Assembly: GCA_015057035.1 (NCBI GenBank)
Contig: SVFC01000004.1
Span: forward strand, 81,999 to 145,998
Direction: 5' to 3'
Length of the DNA stretch: 64,000 nucleotides
Source: Lachnospiraceae bacterium
Lineage (GTDB): Bacteria > Bacillota > Clostridia > Lachnospirales > Lachnospiraceae
Part shown: piece by piece, positions 1 through 9,032 of the stretch
Numbering within the stretch: position 1 is the first letter of the stretch
Layout of the letters: every line of letters starts with the position of its first letter
Made by a program: the position numbers and the translations under genes
The notes under the pieces: generated by a model
The model's database searches: none
Told to the model about the DNA's origin: nothing
What the model saw: the letters and a program-made list of their open reading frames with translations, nothing else

Positions 1-149
1 ATTCTATACACCCGACCTTAACATTATTACAAATATATTTGGGTGTAGGCCTCATACATGTCTTCTCATACCCGCAAGACGAATTGCACACAAGGCGAAT
101 CCTGTACAAGCCCATTCTACACAGGACAAAATCCTGTACCAAACGAATC
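1..149. other. Intergenic stretch after hom with short repeats
   Basis: I see no gene here. The stretch holds short repeated words (gacgaatt and tcctgtac each twice), a compact inverted repeat acagga-caaaa-tcctgt near 121-137, and a wider pair tacaccc/gggtgta at 7-13 and 41-47. On the minus strand this is directly downstream of hom. The compact hairpin could end transcription, but it has no T-run, so a terminator call would be weak. Confidence 0.3.
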
Positions 150-1391
150 CTACGCCAGACGAATTCTTCCTACCAATTCAATCTTAGCTACTGCATTTTC
201 AAATTCCGCCTCTGTCATGGAAGAAGTTGTAAATCCTATTTCACCAGGAACTACACCCTCGATGTATTCCACAATTCTGCAAGAGCCTTCCATAACTCCA
301 TGAGCATCATCCGTAGCCACGCCACCAAACACAGCCTCAATTGCAGCCTTATCCGAAGTTGTTCTTACGAAAAATCGGTTAGAGCTCTCTTTGTAATCCA
401 CCAGTTCAATCTCTTCCGAAGACCAAATGGTTGGTACATTTACGTGGGTATGTTTTGCCATATCTACAACGTCAGCCACTACTGCACTGGCAGTTGGAAG
501 TTTGCCTGCTCCACTACCGTAAAACATCGCATCACCCAACATGTTTCCACGCACAAATACTGCGTTAAACACATCATTTACTCCACATAATGGATGCTCT
601 TTTGAAAGCATAAATGGAGCAACCATACCACAAAAACTCTCTCCAACACGTTTGCTGGAAGCAAGAAGTTTGATGGAACTGTCCATTTTCTTTGCATATG
701 CAAAATCAGCTTCTGTAATCTTGGTTATGCCCTCTGTATAAATCTCTTCGTAATTCACCTGTTTTCCGCAAACAAGAGACGACAAAATAGCAATCTTACG
801 ACAAGGATCAAAGCCTTCTACATCTGCAGTTGGGTCTGCCTCTGCATAGCCTTTTGCCTGCGCATCCTTAAGCACTGAGTCGAAGCTTACGCCCTCATTT
901 GCCATACGGGTTAACATATAGTTTGTGGTACCGTTTAAAATACCAGTGATTTCATCAATTCTATCTGCTGTTAAGCACTTGTTCAAAGCTCGTATGATTG
1001 GAATTCCACCACCAACACTAGCTTCAAACATAAAGTTCAAATTCTTCTCCTGGGCAAGGGCAATCAATTCCGCACCCTTGGCAGCCACAAGATTTTTATT
1101 AGATGTCGTTACATGTTTTCCTGCAAGAAGCATTGCCTTTACAAAAGTATATGCTGGCTCCACGCCGCCCATAGCTTCTACAACAATTTCTACTTCTTCG
1201 TCTTCTACAATTGTTTTGTAATCATGAACCACTTTGTCTTCGTATGGATCCCCTGGAAAATCCCTCAAATCCAGAATATACTTCACTTCAACGGATTTTC
1301 CCACACGACTTGTAATCAGGTCTTTATTCACTTCTAATACTTCTACCACACCTGATCCAATGGTGCCGTATCCCATTACTGCAACTTTCAT
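150..1391 (-). CDS. hom: Homoserine dehydrogenase
   Basis: Catalyses NAD(P)H-dependent reduction of aspartate semialdehyde to homoserine, the branch point to threonine and methionine in the cytoplasm. The N-terminus carries a Rossmann dinucleotide-binding motif (GYGTIGSGV, residues about 8-16). The catalytic domain follows, with GTTNYML and EGFDPCRKIAIL. The last 80 or so residues, ending in FENAVAKIELVGRIRLA, look like the C-terminal ACT domain that gives threonine feedback in this family. The length of 413 aa fits the ACT-containing type. It lies 5 nt downstream of the ACT/HTH gene and is surely co-transcribed with it. The start overlaps no other gene and is unambiguous. No aspartokinase or threonine synthase lies in the window. 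Confidence 0.95.
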   Translation of the reverse strand: MKVAVMGYGTIGSGVVEVLEVNKDLITSRVGKSVEVKYILDLRDFPGDPYEDKVVHDYKTIVEDEEVEIVVEAMGGVEPAYTFVKAMLLAGKHVTTSNKNLVAAKGAELIALAQEKNLNFMFEASVGGGIPIIRALNKCLTADRIDEITGILNGTTNYMLTRMANEGVSFDSVLKDAQAKGYAEADPTADVEGFDPCRKIAILSSLVCGKQVNYEEIYTEGITKITEADFAYAKKMDSSIKLLASSKRVGESFCGMVAPFMLSKEHPLCGVNDVFNAVFVRGNMLGDAMFYGSGAGKLPTASAVVADVVDMAKHTHVNVPTIWSSEEIELVDYKESSNRFFVRTTSDKAAIEAVFGGVATDDAHGVMEGSCRIVEYIEGVVPGEIGFTTSSMTEAEFENAVAKIELVGRIRLA

Positions 1392-1396
1392 GTAAC

Positions 1397-1840
1397 TTAC
1401 TCCTTAGCGATAATTTTCACGTAATGTATACCATCTACTTTCTCAATGGTTGTCACGATATCATCCACGTCATTTGCTTTATTAAACACATCCACACTCA
1501 ATGTCAAAGAGGCAATTCCATTAATCGGAATACTCTGATGGATGGTTAAAATGTTGATTTTGAATGTTGCAATCGCTTGCAACACATTGGATAAAAGCCC
1601 TGGCTCATCATCTAGTTGAATTACCATTGTAATTGGCTTTCCTCTTTCATTATCATGAAATGGAAAAATATCATCCTTGTATTTATAAAAGGAACTACGA
1701 CTAATCCCTACCTCCTCTGTTGCTTCCTGCACAGAAGGCGCTTTTCCCGAATCAAGCAGTCTCTTTGCTTCCACAACTTTTAACAATACTTCCGGAACGG
1801 CCTTTTCCTTTAGCACATAATAAATTGTTTTTTCTGGCAT
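1397..1840 (-). CDS. ACT domain-containing protein (PheB/UPF0735-like)
   Basis: A small protein of 147 aa. A short helix-turn-helix-like segment (SVQEATEEVGISRSSFYKYKD, about residues 35-56) is followed by an ACT domain (TMVIQLDDEPGLLSNVL). ACT domains bind amino acids, so the layout suggests an amino-acid-responsive regulator. Family members sit beside hom or pheA in Firmicutes, and the direct role is inferred. The ORF track begins 27 codons earlier; I chose the ATG at 1838-1840 because AAAGGAG stands just upstream and the earlier residues look like read-through of the leader. It shares an operon with hom. Confidence 0.88.
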   Translation of the reverse strand: MPEKTIYYVLKEKAVPEVLLKVVEAKRLLDSGKAPSVQEATEEVGISRSSFYKYKDDIFPFHDNERGKPITMVIQLDDEPGLLSNVLQAIATFKINILTIHQSIPINGIASLTLSVDVFNKANDVDDIVTTIEKVDGIHYVKIIAKE

Positions 1841-1901
1841 TTCCTTTACTCCTTTGTTTGTCCCTCGCCGACAACTGTCTTTATGTGGAAGATAATAACA
1901 T

Positions 1902-1929
1902 AAAAGGGATTGCAAACGCAACCCCTTTT
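1902..1929 (-). terminator. Probable terminator of the SPFH gene
   Basis: On the minus strand AAAAGGG-G-TTGC pairs with GCAA-T-CCCTTTT around a four-base loop. It sits about 30 nt beyond the SPFH stop codon and before the ACT gene start. The following tract is only moderately T-rich, so termination may be partial. Confidence 0.5.
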
Positions 1930-1960
1930 ATTAGTACTTTTACTTATATCTTTTATAACT

Positions 1961-3205
1961 TTATGCTCTAGGCTTTCCACATTCTGGACAGAACTTTCCT
2001 GTGTTCACGGAACCGCATTCGCAAGTCCATTCTGCTGTTACTACTGGCATGGCCTTTCCGCACTCTGGACAGAACTTTCCTGTGTTTACTGAACCACATT
2101 CACATGTCCATCCTGCTGCCTGTGGTGCTGGATTAACTGGCGCCTGTGGCGTTACACCTGCTGCAACTCCTGCAACTGCCTGTGGTGCAACGTTAGGATT
2201 CTGCACACCTACACCTGCCTGTGCCATAGCCATATTGGTCTGGCTCATCTGATTTACCATATTTCCACCCATGTTCATTCCCATGCCCATGCCAAGGAAA
2301 CCATTCATTGCACCATTTGCATTAGAGCCTGCAGCTTCTAAGCCACGAGCCATATGTGCCTGTACATAGCCTTCACGAACAGTTGGGTCAGAAAGCATTG
2401 CACCTTCGTTACGAAGATTGATAAGTTCCTGAGATTTTTCATCGTAAGAAACACTGGCAATACCAACTGCCTGGATTTCCATACCACGCATCTTGTTCCA
2501 GTCTTCATCCAGAATAGATGCCATGTATTTGCCCAGTTCAAGAGCCTTGCTAGTTACATGAGAGATACGTGTTCCATCAGCAGATAACTGGTTGATTGCC
2601 GCCTGTAACGCCTGAAGGAATTCAGAAACGTACTGTTCGTTGATTTCTGAGATTTCCACATAGTCTTTATTTCTAGGAATTGCTTCTGCGTAGAACTGTA
2701 ATGGGTTAGTAATCTTGATAGAATATGTACCATGTGCTCTTAAGAACAGTTCTGCGTTATAGAAGCTGTCAAAATAGTTGATTGGATTACGTGTTCCAAA
2801 CTTGATGCCCTTGATTTCCTGAAGGTTGATATAGTAAACCTTCTGTTCTCTAGGATTTTCACCACCGAAACGAATACGGTTAAATGCATCCTTTAATGTA
2901 TCTCCAAATTCACCATTCAAAAGAGATGGAGATGAAGAATTATCTACTTTGTAATAACCTGGTTCTGCAGTGTAATCTACAACCTTACCTCCATCAACCA
3001 GCAACATAAACTGATTGTCGTATACACGAATCATAGAACCGTTAGATACTACATTGTCTGTGCCTTTTGTGTTTTCACCTTTACGAACCTTAATACCACG
3101 CACGAACACCGACTGATCGCCCATGTTGTCTGGTTCAATTACCTCCAGCCACTGATCTGGAAATGTGCCGCCAATTGCCTGGCCGATTGCTTTAATAATA
3201 CCCAT
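1961..3205 (-). CDS. SPFH (band 7) protein with two C-terminal zinc ribbons, YdjI-like
   Basis: 414 aa. Begins MGIIKAIGQAIGGTFPDQW and continues with an SPFH/virion-core-like domain to about residue 290. A Gly/Met/Asn-rich linker follows (about 295-335) and then a Pro/Ala/Gln/Val linker. The protein ends in two nearly identical zinc ribbons, each with WTCECGSVNTGKFCPECGK. B. subtilis YdjI is of this type; it acts at membranes with the PspA homologue YdjF under envelope stress. The preceding gene is a Tim44-like zinc-ribbon membrane protein, matching the ydjH-ydjI pair, but no pspA homologue is visible nearby. Start ATG 3203-3205 follows AGGAGGATGAAAA. Role in this organism is inferred. Confidence 0.85.
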   Translation of the reverse strand: MGIIKAIGQAIGGTFPDQWLEVIEPDNMGDQSVFVRGIKVRKGENTKGTDNVVSNGSMIRVYDNQFMLLVDGGKVVDYTAEPGYYKVDNSSSPSLLNGEFGDTLKDAFNRIRFGGENPREQKVYYINLQEIKGIKFGTRNPINYFDSFYNAELFLRAHGTYSIKITNPLQFYAEAIPRNKDYVEISEINEQYVSEFLQALQAAINQLSADGTRISHVTSKALELGKYMASILDEDWNKMRGMEIQAVGIASVSYDEKSQELINLRNEGAMLSDPTVREGYVQAHMARGLEAAGSNANGAMNGFLGMGMGMNMGGNMVNQMSQTNMAMAQAGVGVQNPNVAPQAVAGVAAGVTPQAPVNPAPQAAGWTCECGSVNTGKFCPECGKAMPVVTAEWTCECGSVNTGKFCPECGKPRA

Positions 3206-3252
3206 TTTTTCATCCTCCTATATATGTAAAAATGTTTACCTCTATTAATTTC

Positions 3253-4065
3253 CTAACTACGATTATAATCCACTTCATAGAATTTGTGAAGTGACCAAAC
3301 CTTAACATTTACTGGAGTTATCCTTAAACCACAGTATTCGCAGAACTTATGACCAAGACTTTTTACCGGCGCACCACAGTTTGGACATGTGGTTCCCACG
3401 GCATTATCTAAGGTGGTCAAATCAGAATCCTGAATATACACCAGTTCCATATTATACTTGGTCTGTGTCTTACGCTTCTTGTCACCATCCACCAGTTTTC
3501 CGTCTTGCATCTTGTAATGCAGATATCCCACAGCACTTTGAATGGTAATCACGCATTTCCCGTCTATTTTTTGATAGTTGGCGATTTCCGTCTGGTGAAT
3601 CTCAATGTCAGAATAGGTTTCTCCCACGCCATTTAATCGATTACTCTCGATGATGTTGGTCACTTGCTTCTTCACATCCTCTGATGCCTCCACTAGACGC
3701 CCAGGATTATTTGCCGAGATAGCAAGAAATGCCGACGTCAGCATATTTTCTGCTTTATGCTTGAATTCTTCCCAGGAAAATTCCGGGAAATCACGCATAA
3801 TCTGAGGCTCCATAATTCGCGTCATGGAAGACACAGACTTTGGCGTTTCTGCCAGCACGTCCGCCTGGCGATTCCAGCCATCCATCAGATTCGGAGTTCC
3901 AAAAAACGTCTGGGAAAACCTACGTATTTTGTTTGTAATATTTCTATATACCGTCATAACCGCAATGGCAACCCCTGCTATAGTGAGCAAAATAATCAAC
4001 AGTTTGATTATCTCATAAGTACTCATTCCAAGGGCACCACCTGCAAGTTTATGAGAAAAAATCAT
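3253..4065 (-). CDS. Membrane-anchored Tim44-like zinc-ribbon protein, YdjH-like
   Basis: 270 aa. One N-terminal membrane helix (IIKLLIILLTIAGVAIAVM, about 19-37) is followed by a soluble domain. IMRDFPEFSWEEFKHKAENML and the segment after it resemble Tim44-like domains. A C-terminal zinc ribbon has CPNCGAPV and CEYCG. It lies 47 nt upstream of the SPFH gene in the same direction, the same order as ydjH-ydjI of Bacillus. Together they probably form a membrane-stress module. The first ATG (4063-4065) has GGGAGG seven bases upstream; a second ATG at 4024-4026 has a poorer site. Confidence 0.75.
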   Translation of the reverse strand: MIFSHKLAGGALGMSTYEIIKLLIILLTIAGVAIAVMTVYRNITNKIRRFSQTFFGTPNLMDGWNRQADVLAETPKSVSSMTRIMEPQIMRDFPEFSWEEFKHKAENMLTSAFLAISANNPGRLVEASEDVKKQVTNIIESNRLNGVGETYSDIEIHQTEIANYQKIDGKCVITIQSAVGYLHYKMQDGKLVDGDKKRKTQTKYNMELVYIQDSDLTTLDNAVGTTCPNCGAPVKSLGHKFCEYCGLRITPVNVKVWSLHKFYEVDYNRS

Positions 4066-4134
4066 ACGACTTCCTCCCTATTTCACTACATCTATCTCTC
4101 ACATACAGGTGCAATCACATATATGTCAGCCATT

Positions 4135-5272
4135 TTAATCTTCGTCACTTACCATATTTTCTGGACATCCAAGGCTTAACCACTTCAAATATCCATTTAT
4201 GAACATATCGATATCTCCGTCCATTACGTTGTCTACGTTGCCGCTTTCCACGCCAGTTCTTCTATCCTTAACCATGGTATATGGCTGCATAACATAAGAA
4301 CGAATCTGGTTACCCCAACCGATTTCTGTCACTTCTCCGCGGATGCCTGCTGCTTTTGCCATCTGCTCTTCCTGTTTCAACAGGTACAGTTTTGCCTTCA
4401 ACATCTGCATCGCCTTATCCTTGTTTTGGAACTGGGAACGCTCATTCTGACACTGTACTACAATTCCCGATGGAAAGTGAGTAATTCGGATCGCAGATGA
4501 AGTCTTGTTAATATGCTGTCCACCCGCACCACTGGAGCGGTAGGTATCAATTCGAATATCCTCGTCCTTGATTTCGATATCAATATTGTCTTCGATATCT
4601 GGCATTACATCACAAGACACAAAAGAGGTCTGTCTCTTTCCTGCCGCATTAAAAGGTGAGATACGCACGAGACGATGCACACCTTTTTCGGACTTCAAAT
4701 ATCCATAGGCATTTTCTCCATTCACTTCAAATGTAATGGATTTAATTCCTGCTTCTTCTCCATCCAGTGAGTCCAAAACAGTAAGAGAAAATCCCTTTTT
4801 ATCTGCCCATCTGGAGTACATACGGAACAACATAGATGCCCAGTCACAGGACTCGGTTCCACCAGCACCCGCATGAAGAGATACAATGGCATTATTTTTA
4901 TCATATTCTCCTGATAGCAGAGTCTTCATACGAATAGCCTCGTAAGTTGCCACGAAGTCATCTAGCATTTCCTGTATCTCCGGAATCAAAGAGGCATCGT
5001 TTTCTTCGTAACCCATTTCAATCATGGTTTCAATGTCTTCATAGCCACTTTCCAAACTCTTGTAAGTTGCCATGTCGTCCTTCATGCTCTTTAATTCCTG
5101 CATTTTTTTCTGAGAAACAGATGGGTCATTCCAGAATTCTGGCGCCTCCATTTCTCTCTCTAATTCCTGAATCCTTTGACTTTTATTAACTAAGTCAAAG
5201 TGAATCCCTCACTTCCTGTAGTGGGCTCTTATATGTGTTTAACACACTTTTAAAGTTGTCGAGTTCGACCAC
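4135..5272 (-). CDS. prfB: Peptide chain release factor 2, read through a programmed +1 frameshift
   Basis: RF2 releases finished proteins at UGA and UAA codons. The ORF track shows only the downstream part from MEAPEFWND. The true start is GTG at 5270-5272 with AGAGGTG upstream. Codons 1-25 read VVELDNFKSVL... to ...VRDSL, then an in-frame TGA at 5195-5197. The shift site is CTT TGA C, with an SD-like GTGAGGGA just upstream, as in the autoregulated prfB genes of many bacteria. After a +1 shift the frame continues DLVNKSQRIQELEREMEAPEFW. Downstream are SGAGGQHINKTSSAIRI with the GGQ catalytic motif and the stop-recognition region including SPF. Total about 364 aa, normal for RF2. Confidence 0.95.
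5194..5200 (-). promoter_or_regulatory. prfB programmed frameshift site CTTTGAC
   Basis: The minus strand reads CTT TGA C at codons 25-26 of prfB, preceded by a GAGGGA internal Shine-Dalgarno-like element. Low RF2 slows UGA decoding and favours slipping into the +1 frame, which gives full-length RF2. A 9-bp inverted repeat starts at the same place (see findings). Confidence 0.93.
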
Positions 5273-5330
5273 AGAATCACCTCTTTCTATATTAAAATCT
5301 TCAAATATTGATTTCAGATATTTGCATCAC

Positions 5331-5906
5331 TTACTGTTGTTTTCTGCAATTGGACTTACACACTTGTACAACACGCGGAATCCCCCACACTACCACCAGT
5401 GCCAAAAGGGCACCCGTAGCATCTACACACACGTCAAATCCATTGCCACTTCTATCTGGCACAAATAGCTGATGAATCTCATCTGTTGCTGCATAAATTA
5501 CCGTAAAAATCCATGCGCTTACATATCTTGTATGGACTGGAAACCATGTGCGTATTTTTTCTTCCATTCGCTGTCCCAATCCCCAGTACACTAGCATTGC
5601 CAAAATCCCAAACTCCGTCATGTGGGCAAGCTTGCGAATTGGATAATCCCAAAGTTCTGCCATGTGAAGCACTTCTACTTCGCCCCATCCCTGAAAAAAC
5701 ACCACATTCCAGATTTTCATAAACAGATGGCTAACACCACCGCTAATATCTCCCGATACATCCCCTGGCTGAGCAGACATATAGAAGATAAATATCATCC
5801 AGGCAAGGATTAACCCATACTTCAAAAAGGCGACTGCATTACCGTACTGCGCATGTGCGTGGCGCGTATCTTTTGTCTTTTCTATGTTTTTTCTATCTTT
5901 CATCAT
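5331..5906 (-). CDS. VanZ-like membrane protein
   Basis: 191 aa integral membrane protein of the VanZ-like family. It has FLKYGLILAWMIFIFYMSAQPG near residues 28-49, RKLAHMTEFGILAMLVYWGL in the middle and YAATDEIHQLFVPDRSGNGFDVCVDATGALLA near the end. The H...E, D-E-H-Q and R...D residues are the family hallmarks. VanZ itself gives low teicoplanin resistance, but the function of most homologues is unknown. The gene begins 13 nt after the S41 protease stop, so it is probably co-transcribed with it. Two adjacent ATG codons (5904-5906 and 5901-5903) could start it; the SD is weak in either case. Confidence 0.85.
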   Translation of the reverse strand: MMKDRKNIEKTKDTRHAHAQYGNAVAFLKYGLILAWMIFIFYMSAQPGDVSGDISGGVSHLFMKIWNVVFFQGWGEVEVLHMAELWDYPIRKLAHMTEFGILAMLVYWGLGQRMEEKIRTWFPVHTRYVSAWIFTVIYAATDEIHQLFVPDRSGNGFDVCVDATGALLALVVVWGIPRVVQVCKSNCRKQQ

Positions 5907-5919
5907 TCACTCTAAAATA

Positions 5920-7302
5920 CTACTCTGCAGCCATGAGTTTTTTCAGTTCTTCTAATCCTTTTAAGAACTGGCTGTCATACTGTTTATCGTAATCCTGATC
6001 CAGCGGACCGGAGTATTCATAATCCACTTCTACATCTGGAGCTACACCCACTCCATGAATATAGTTTCCGTTTGGAGTGTAGTATCTGGCTGTAGTGAGC
6101 TTGATTGCATCTCCATGAGAAAGTGGAATGATGTTCTGAACAATACCTTTTCCAAAAGTAGTTTTACCAACTAATGTTGCATAATTATAATCCTTCATAG
6201 CTCCAGCAAAAATCTCTGATGCACTGGCACTGTTTTCATCCACCAAAATAACAATTGGCATATCCAGGCAACGCTTGTCAGAACGATATTCCTGTCGATT
6301 GCCATATTTATCTTCAATATAAGTAAGCATTCCTTCAGGAAGCACATAATCTAACATGTTTACAACAGAAGACAACAGTCCCCCTGGATTAGCACGAACG
6401 TCAACAAGAATCCCTTTCATGCCTTCTTTTTTCAACTGAAGAATCATTTCCTCGAACTGTTCATCTGTGTTGGTCTGGAATTCCAGAATCTGAATGTATC
6501 CGATTCCACCTTCTAACATCTCACCTTCGATGCTTGGAAGGATTACATTTCTACGTTCTGCAGTAATGTTCAATGTCTCACCTGTAGATTCACGGAAAAT
6601 CACCATATTTACTTTGGTGCCTTCTTCCCCACGAATGTGCTGAACCAACGCAGATACTTCCATACTTGTAGCATCAATACCTTCTACAGAAATCAGAATA
6701 TCTCCGTCTCTTAGTCCTGCCTCTTCTGCTGGAGTTCCACGATACACCTTGGTAATCGTAACCTTCATGGTGTCAGGATCCTGCTGTAACCCCGCACCAA
6801 TTCCATAATATTCTCCCGAGGTGGAAACCATCAGATCTTTGTACTCTTCCGCCGTATAATATACAGAATATGGATCATCCAATCCGCCAATCAATCCGTC
6901 AAACAAAGCACCCTGTATGTCGCTCTTGTCGAAATCTTCATAATAATAGATTTTCATCCATTCATAGATTTCATTCAGTTTATCTACCGTGGCATCATCT
7001 AAGATTGGAGTGTTATCAATCTCATGGAATCCTGTTCCACCGATGATAAAATACTGCCCTGTCATTTTAAGAAGCTGCATTCCACCCGCCAGAAGCAGAA
7101 ATACACATACCATACCTGTCAAAATACCAAAAGCAAATCTGTGTTTCTTCAGAAAGCCTTCTCTATTTTCGTGCATCTCTTTCCATGCTTCATTCTGTGG
7201 CTGACTTACGTAAGGATTCGCATATACGTTTTCCTGTTGCTCTTCGTGATTTAAGTCTTCTACGTTATTTACGTTGTTTTCATTATTCTCGTTGTAATTC
7301 AT
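5920..7302 (-). CDS. S41 family C-terminal processing protease (Ctp)
   Basis: 460 aa. A Asn/Glu-rich cytoplasmic N-terminus precedes a single membrane helix (FGILTGMVCVFLLLAGGMQLL, about 58-78), so the rest lies outside the membrane. A PDZ domain (GLRDGDILISVEGIDA) and the S41 catalytic core follow. The nucleophile Ser is in ENSASASEIFAGA and the base Lys in VGKTTFGKGIVQ. Bacillus CtpA/CtpB cut regulators and cell-wall hydrolase partners. Gene order ftsE-ftsX-ctp matches Bacillus, supporting an envelope or division role. A terminator separates it from ftsX, so it likely has its own promoter. Confidence 0.93.
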   Translation of the reverse strand: MNYNENNENNVNNVEDLNHEEQQENVYANPYVSQPQNEAWKEMHENREGFLKKHRFAFGILTGMVCVFLLLAGGMQLLKMTGQYFIIGGTGFHEIDNTPILDDATVDKLNEIYEWMKIYYYEDFDKSDIQGALFDGLIGGLDDPYSVYYTAEEYKDLMVSTSGEYYGIGAGLQQDPDTMKVTITKVYRGTPAEEAGLRDGDILISVEGIDATSMEVSALVQHIRGEEGTKVNMVIFRESTGETLNITAERRNVILPSIEGEMLEGGIGYIQILEFQTNTDEQFEEMILQLKKEGMKGILVDVRANPGGLLSSVVNMLDYVLPEGMLTYIEDKYGNRQEYRSDKRCLDMPIVILVDENSASASEIFAGAMKDYNYATLVGKTTFGKGIVQNIIPLSHGDAIKLTTARYYTPNGNYIHGVGVAPDVEVDYEYSGPLDQDYDKQYDSQFLKGLEELKKLMAAE

Positions 7303-7385
7303 TCTTAGTACCTACACTTTTTCATATATTATGTTTCCTGTGCTTAAAAAAAGCACAAATTTTCACATATAAGATATTATATGCA

Positions 7386-7414
7386 AAAAGAGACCTTTCT
7401 ACAAGGTCTCTTTT
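7386..7414 (-). terminator. Terminator after ftsX
   Basis: The minus strand reads AAAAGAGACCTT, a short loop, AAGGTCTCTTTT and then more T. This is a strong 12-bp intrinsic terminator just past the ftsX stop codon. Confidence 0.9.
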
Positions 7415-7416
7415 AA

Positions 7417-8325
7417 TTATACCTTAAGATGTTTTCTAATGGTCCACACACTTCCAAAGAAGCCGATGCCTACACCAAGAACCAATGCTACAGGAACAAG
7501 GCCCTGGAATAAAATCTGTGGTTTTACAAAATCCATAAATGCTCCCACAAAGCTAAAGGTTTCTGCCACATAGATGACAATCTTGTCATAGAGCACAAAC
7601 AACAAGCCTAACGGAATTGCTGCCCCTACAAGACCAATGACGATACCTTCTACTACGAATGGGAAACGAACCAAAAAGTCGGTGGCACCGATCAGTTTCA
7701 TAATTCCGATTTCCTCTTTTCGTACCGAGATACCTACGGATACGGTATTGTTAATTAAGAATACTGCTACACAGAGCAGAATCAGAATAATACCACTGGA
7801 CACAAGACTCACTATCTTGTTGAACTGGGTTAATGTATCCGCCACAGCCTGTGACTGTTTTACCTCGCGAACACCTTCAATGTTCTTGATATAATTCACC
7901 AAGCCCGTCTGCTGGGACACATCGTTTAGATATACTTCAAGATTCGCAAAGTCTTCCAATGGGTTATCTGTAAATCCCGCTGCATAAGCTTCGTTGCCTT
8001 CAAAATAAACATCTTTGAAGTTTTCCCACGCTTCCTCCGCGGAAATATAAACAACTTCTCTTACTTCTGTTCTTTTTTCAATGTCTGGTTTAATCGTTTC
8101 AAGAATCTGCTGCTCTTCAACCCCAGAATCAAAAAACACTGTAATCGCAACCCCTTCTTCCACACTCTGTACCATAACGTTGATGTTGGCAATTAAGATA
8201 TAAAATATACCAAACATAAAGATACAAGCTGACATTGTTGCAATAGATGCAAGGGAGAACATTCCATTACGGAAAATGTTTTTAAACCCTTGTCCGATTG
8301 AATAGAAAAATGTATTAATTCTCAT
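7417..8325 (-). CDS. ftsX: Cell division protein FtsX
   Basis: Membrane subunit of the FtsEX ABC-type complex, which passes ATP hydrolysis on to peptidoglycan hydrolases outside the cell. One TM helix lies near residues 23-45, followed by a large extracellular loop (about 46-165). Three more helices form the C-terminal FtsX/MacB-like core, with RKEEIGIMKLIGAT before the third. I start at ATG 8323-8325 (MRINTFFYSIGQGF), which overlaps the end of ftsE by 11 nt. An ATG three codons earlier (8334) is the alternative. In Firmicutes FtsEX controls NlpC/P60 hydrolases of the CwlO type, and one such gene lies at 11.7-12.9 kb. Confidence 0.94.
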   Translation of the reverse strand: MRINTFFYSIGQGFKNIFRNGMFSLASIATMSACIFMFGIFYILIANINVMVQSVEEGVAITVFFDSGVEEQQILETIKPDIEKRTEVREVVYISAEEAWENFKDVYFEGNEAYAAGFTDNPLEDFANLEVYLNDVSQQTGLVNYIKNIEGVREVKQSQAVADTLTQFNKIVSLVSSGIILILLCVAVFLINNTVSVGISVRKEEIGIMKLIGATDFLVRFPFVVEGIVIGLVGAAIPLGLLFVLYDKIVIYVAETFSFVGAFMDFVKPQILFQGLVPVALVLGVGIGFFGSVWTIRKHLKV

Positions 8326-9001
8326 CCGCTTCATCACCCGCATTGTTGTCACTAACGACAACACCTTTCTGTATAGTGATTACACGTTTTTTCATGACTT
8401 TGACAATGTCGAGGTTGTGAGTAACTACAATCACTGTAGTTCCACGTTCGTTGATTTCCTCTAACAATTTCATGATTTCCCATGCATTACTGCTGTCTAA
8501 GTTTCCTGTTGGTTCATCCGCCAAAAGAATACTTGGTTCATTTACCAAAGCTCTTGCTATAGCAACTCTCTGCTGCTCACCACCTGATAATTCCTTTGGA
8601 TAGGATTTATACTTTGCGGCAAGTCCTACCATAGACAACATGGCTGGCACTTTTTTCTTAATGTTCTTTGTTGGTTCTCCAACAACCTTCTGAGCGAAGG
8701 CGATGTTTTCATATACATTTCTGTCTTTTAACAAACGGAAATCCTGGAAAACACATCCAATATTTCTACGGAATTTTGGAATGTGTCTTCTTCTAATCTT
8801 ACGTAACTGTTTACCGTTAATCACAATAGAACCCTCTGTTGGTTCTAATTCCTTTAAAAGCAACTTAATCAAAGTTGATTTGCCGGAACCACTGCTACCA
8901 ACGATAAACACAAATTCTCCATCTTCAATTTCCAGGTTAACATCGTTCAGCGCAGGAATCCCTGCAGAATATGACTTGCTGACATGTTCCAGTTTAATCA
9001 T
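8315..9001 (-). CDS. ftsE: Cell division ATP-binding protein FtsE
   Basis: Cytoplasmic ATPase of FtsEX, 228 aa. Walker A is GSSGSGKST, the ABC signature ELSGGEQQRVAIARALV, and Walker B ILLADEPTGNLD, with the switch His in VVTHN. All catalytic residues are present. The ORF track extends 14 codons too far; I chose ATG 8999-9001 (MIKLEHVSKSY), which has AAGGAG six bases upstream. It follows the CdaR-type regulator by 31 nt and overlaps ftsX, so the three genes probably form one transcript. Confidence 0.95.
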   Translation of the reverse strand: MIKLEHVSKSYSAGIPALNDVNLEIEDGEFVFIVGSSGSGKSTLIKLLLKELEPTEGSIVINGKQLRKIRRRHIPKFRRNIGCVFQDFRLLKDRNVYENIAFAQKVVGEPTKNIKKKVPAMLSMVGLAAKYKSYPKELSGGEQQRVAIARALVNEPSILLADEPTGNLDSSNAWEIMKLLEEINERGTTVIVVTHNLDIVKVMKKRVITIQKGVVVSDNNAGDEADEN

Positions 9002-9032
9002 TACAATCTCCTTATGCTCGCTTAAGCGAAAT

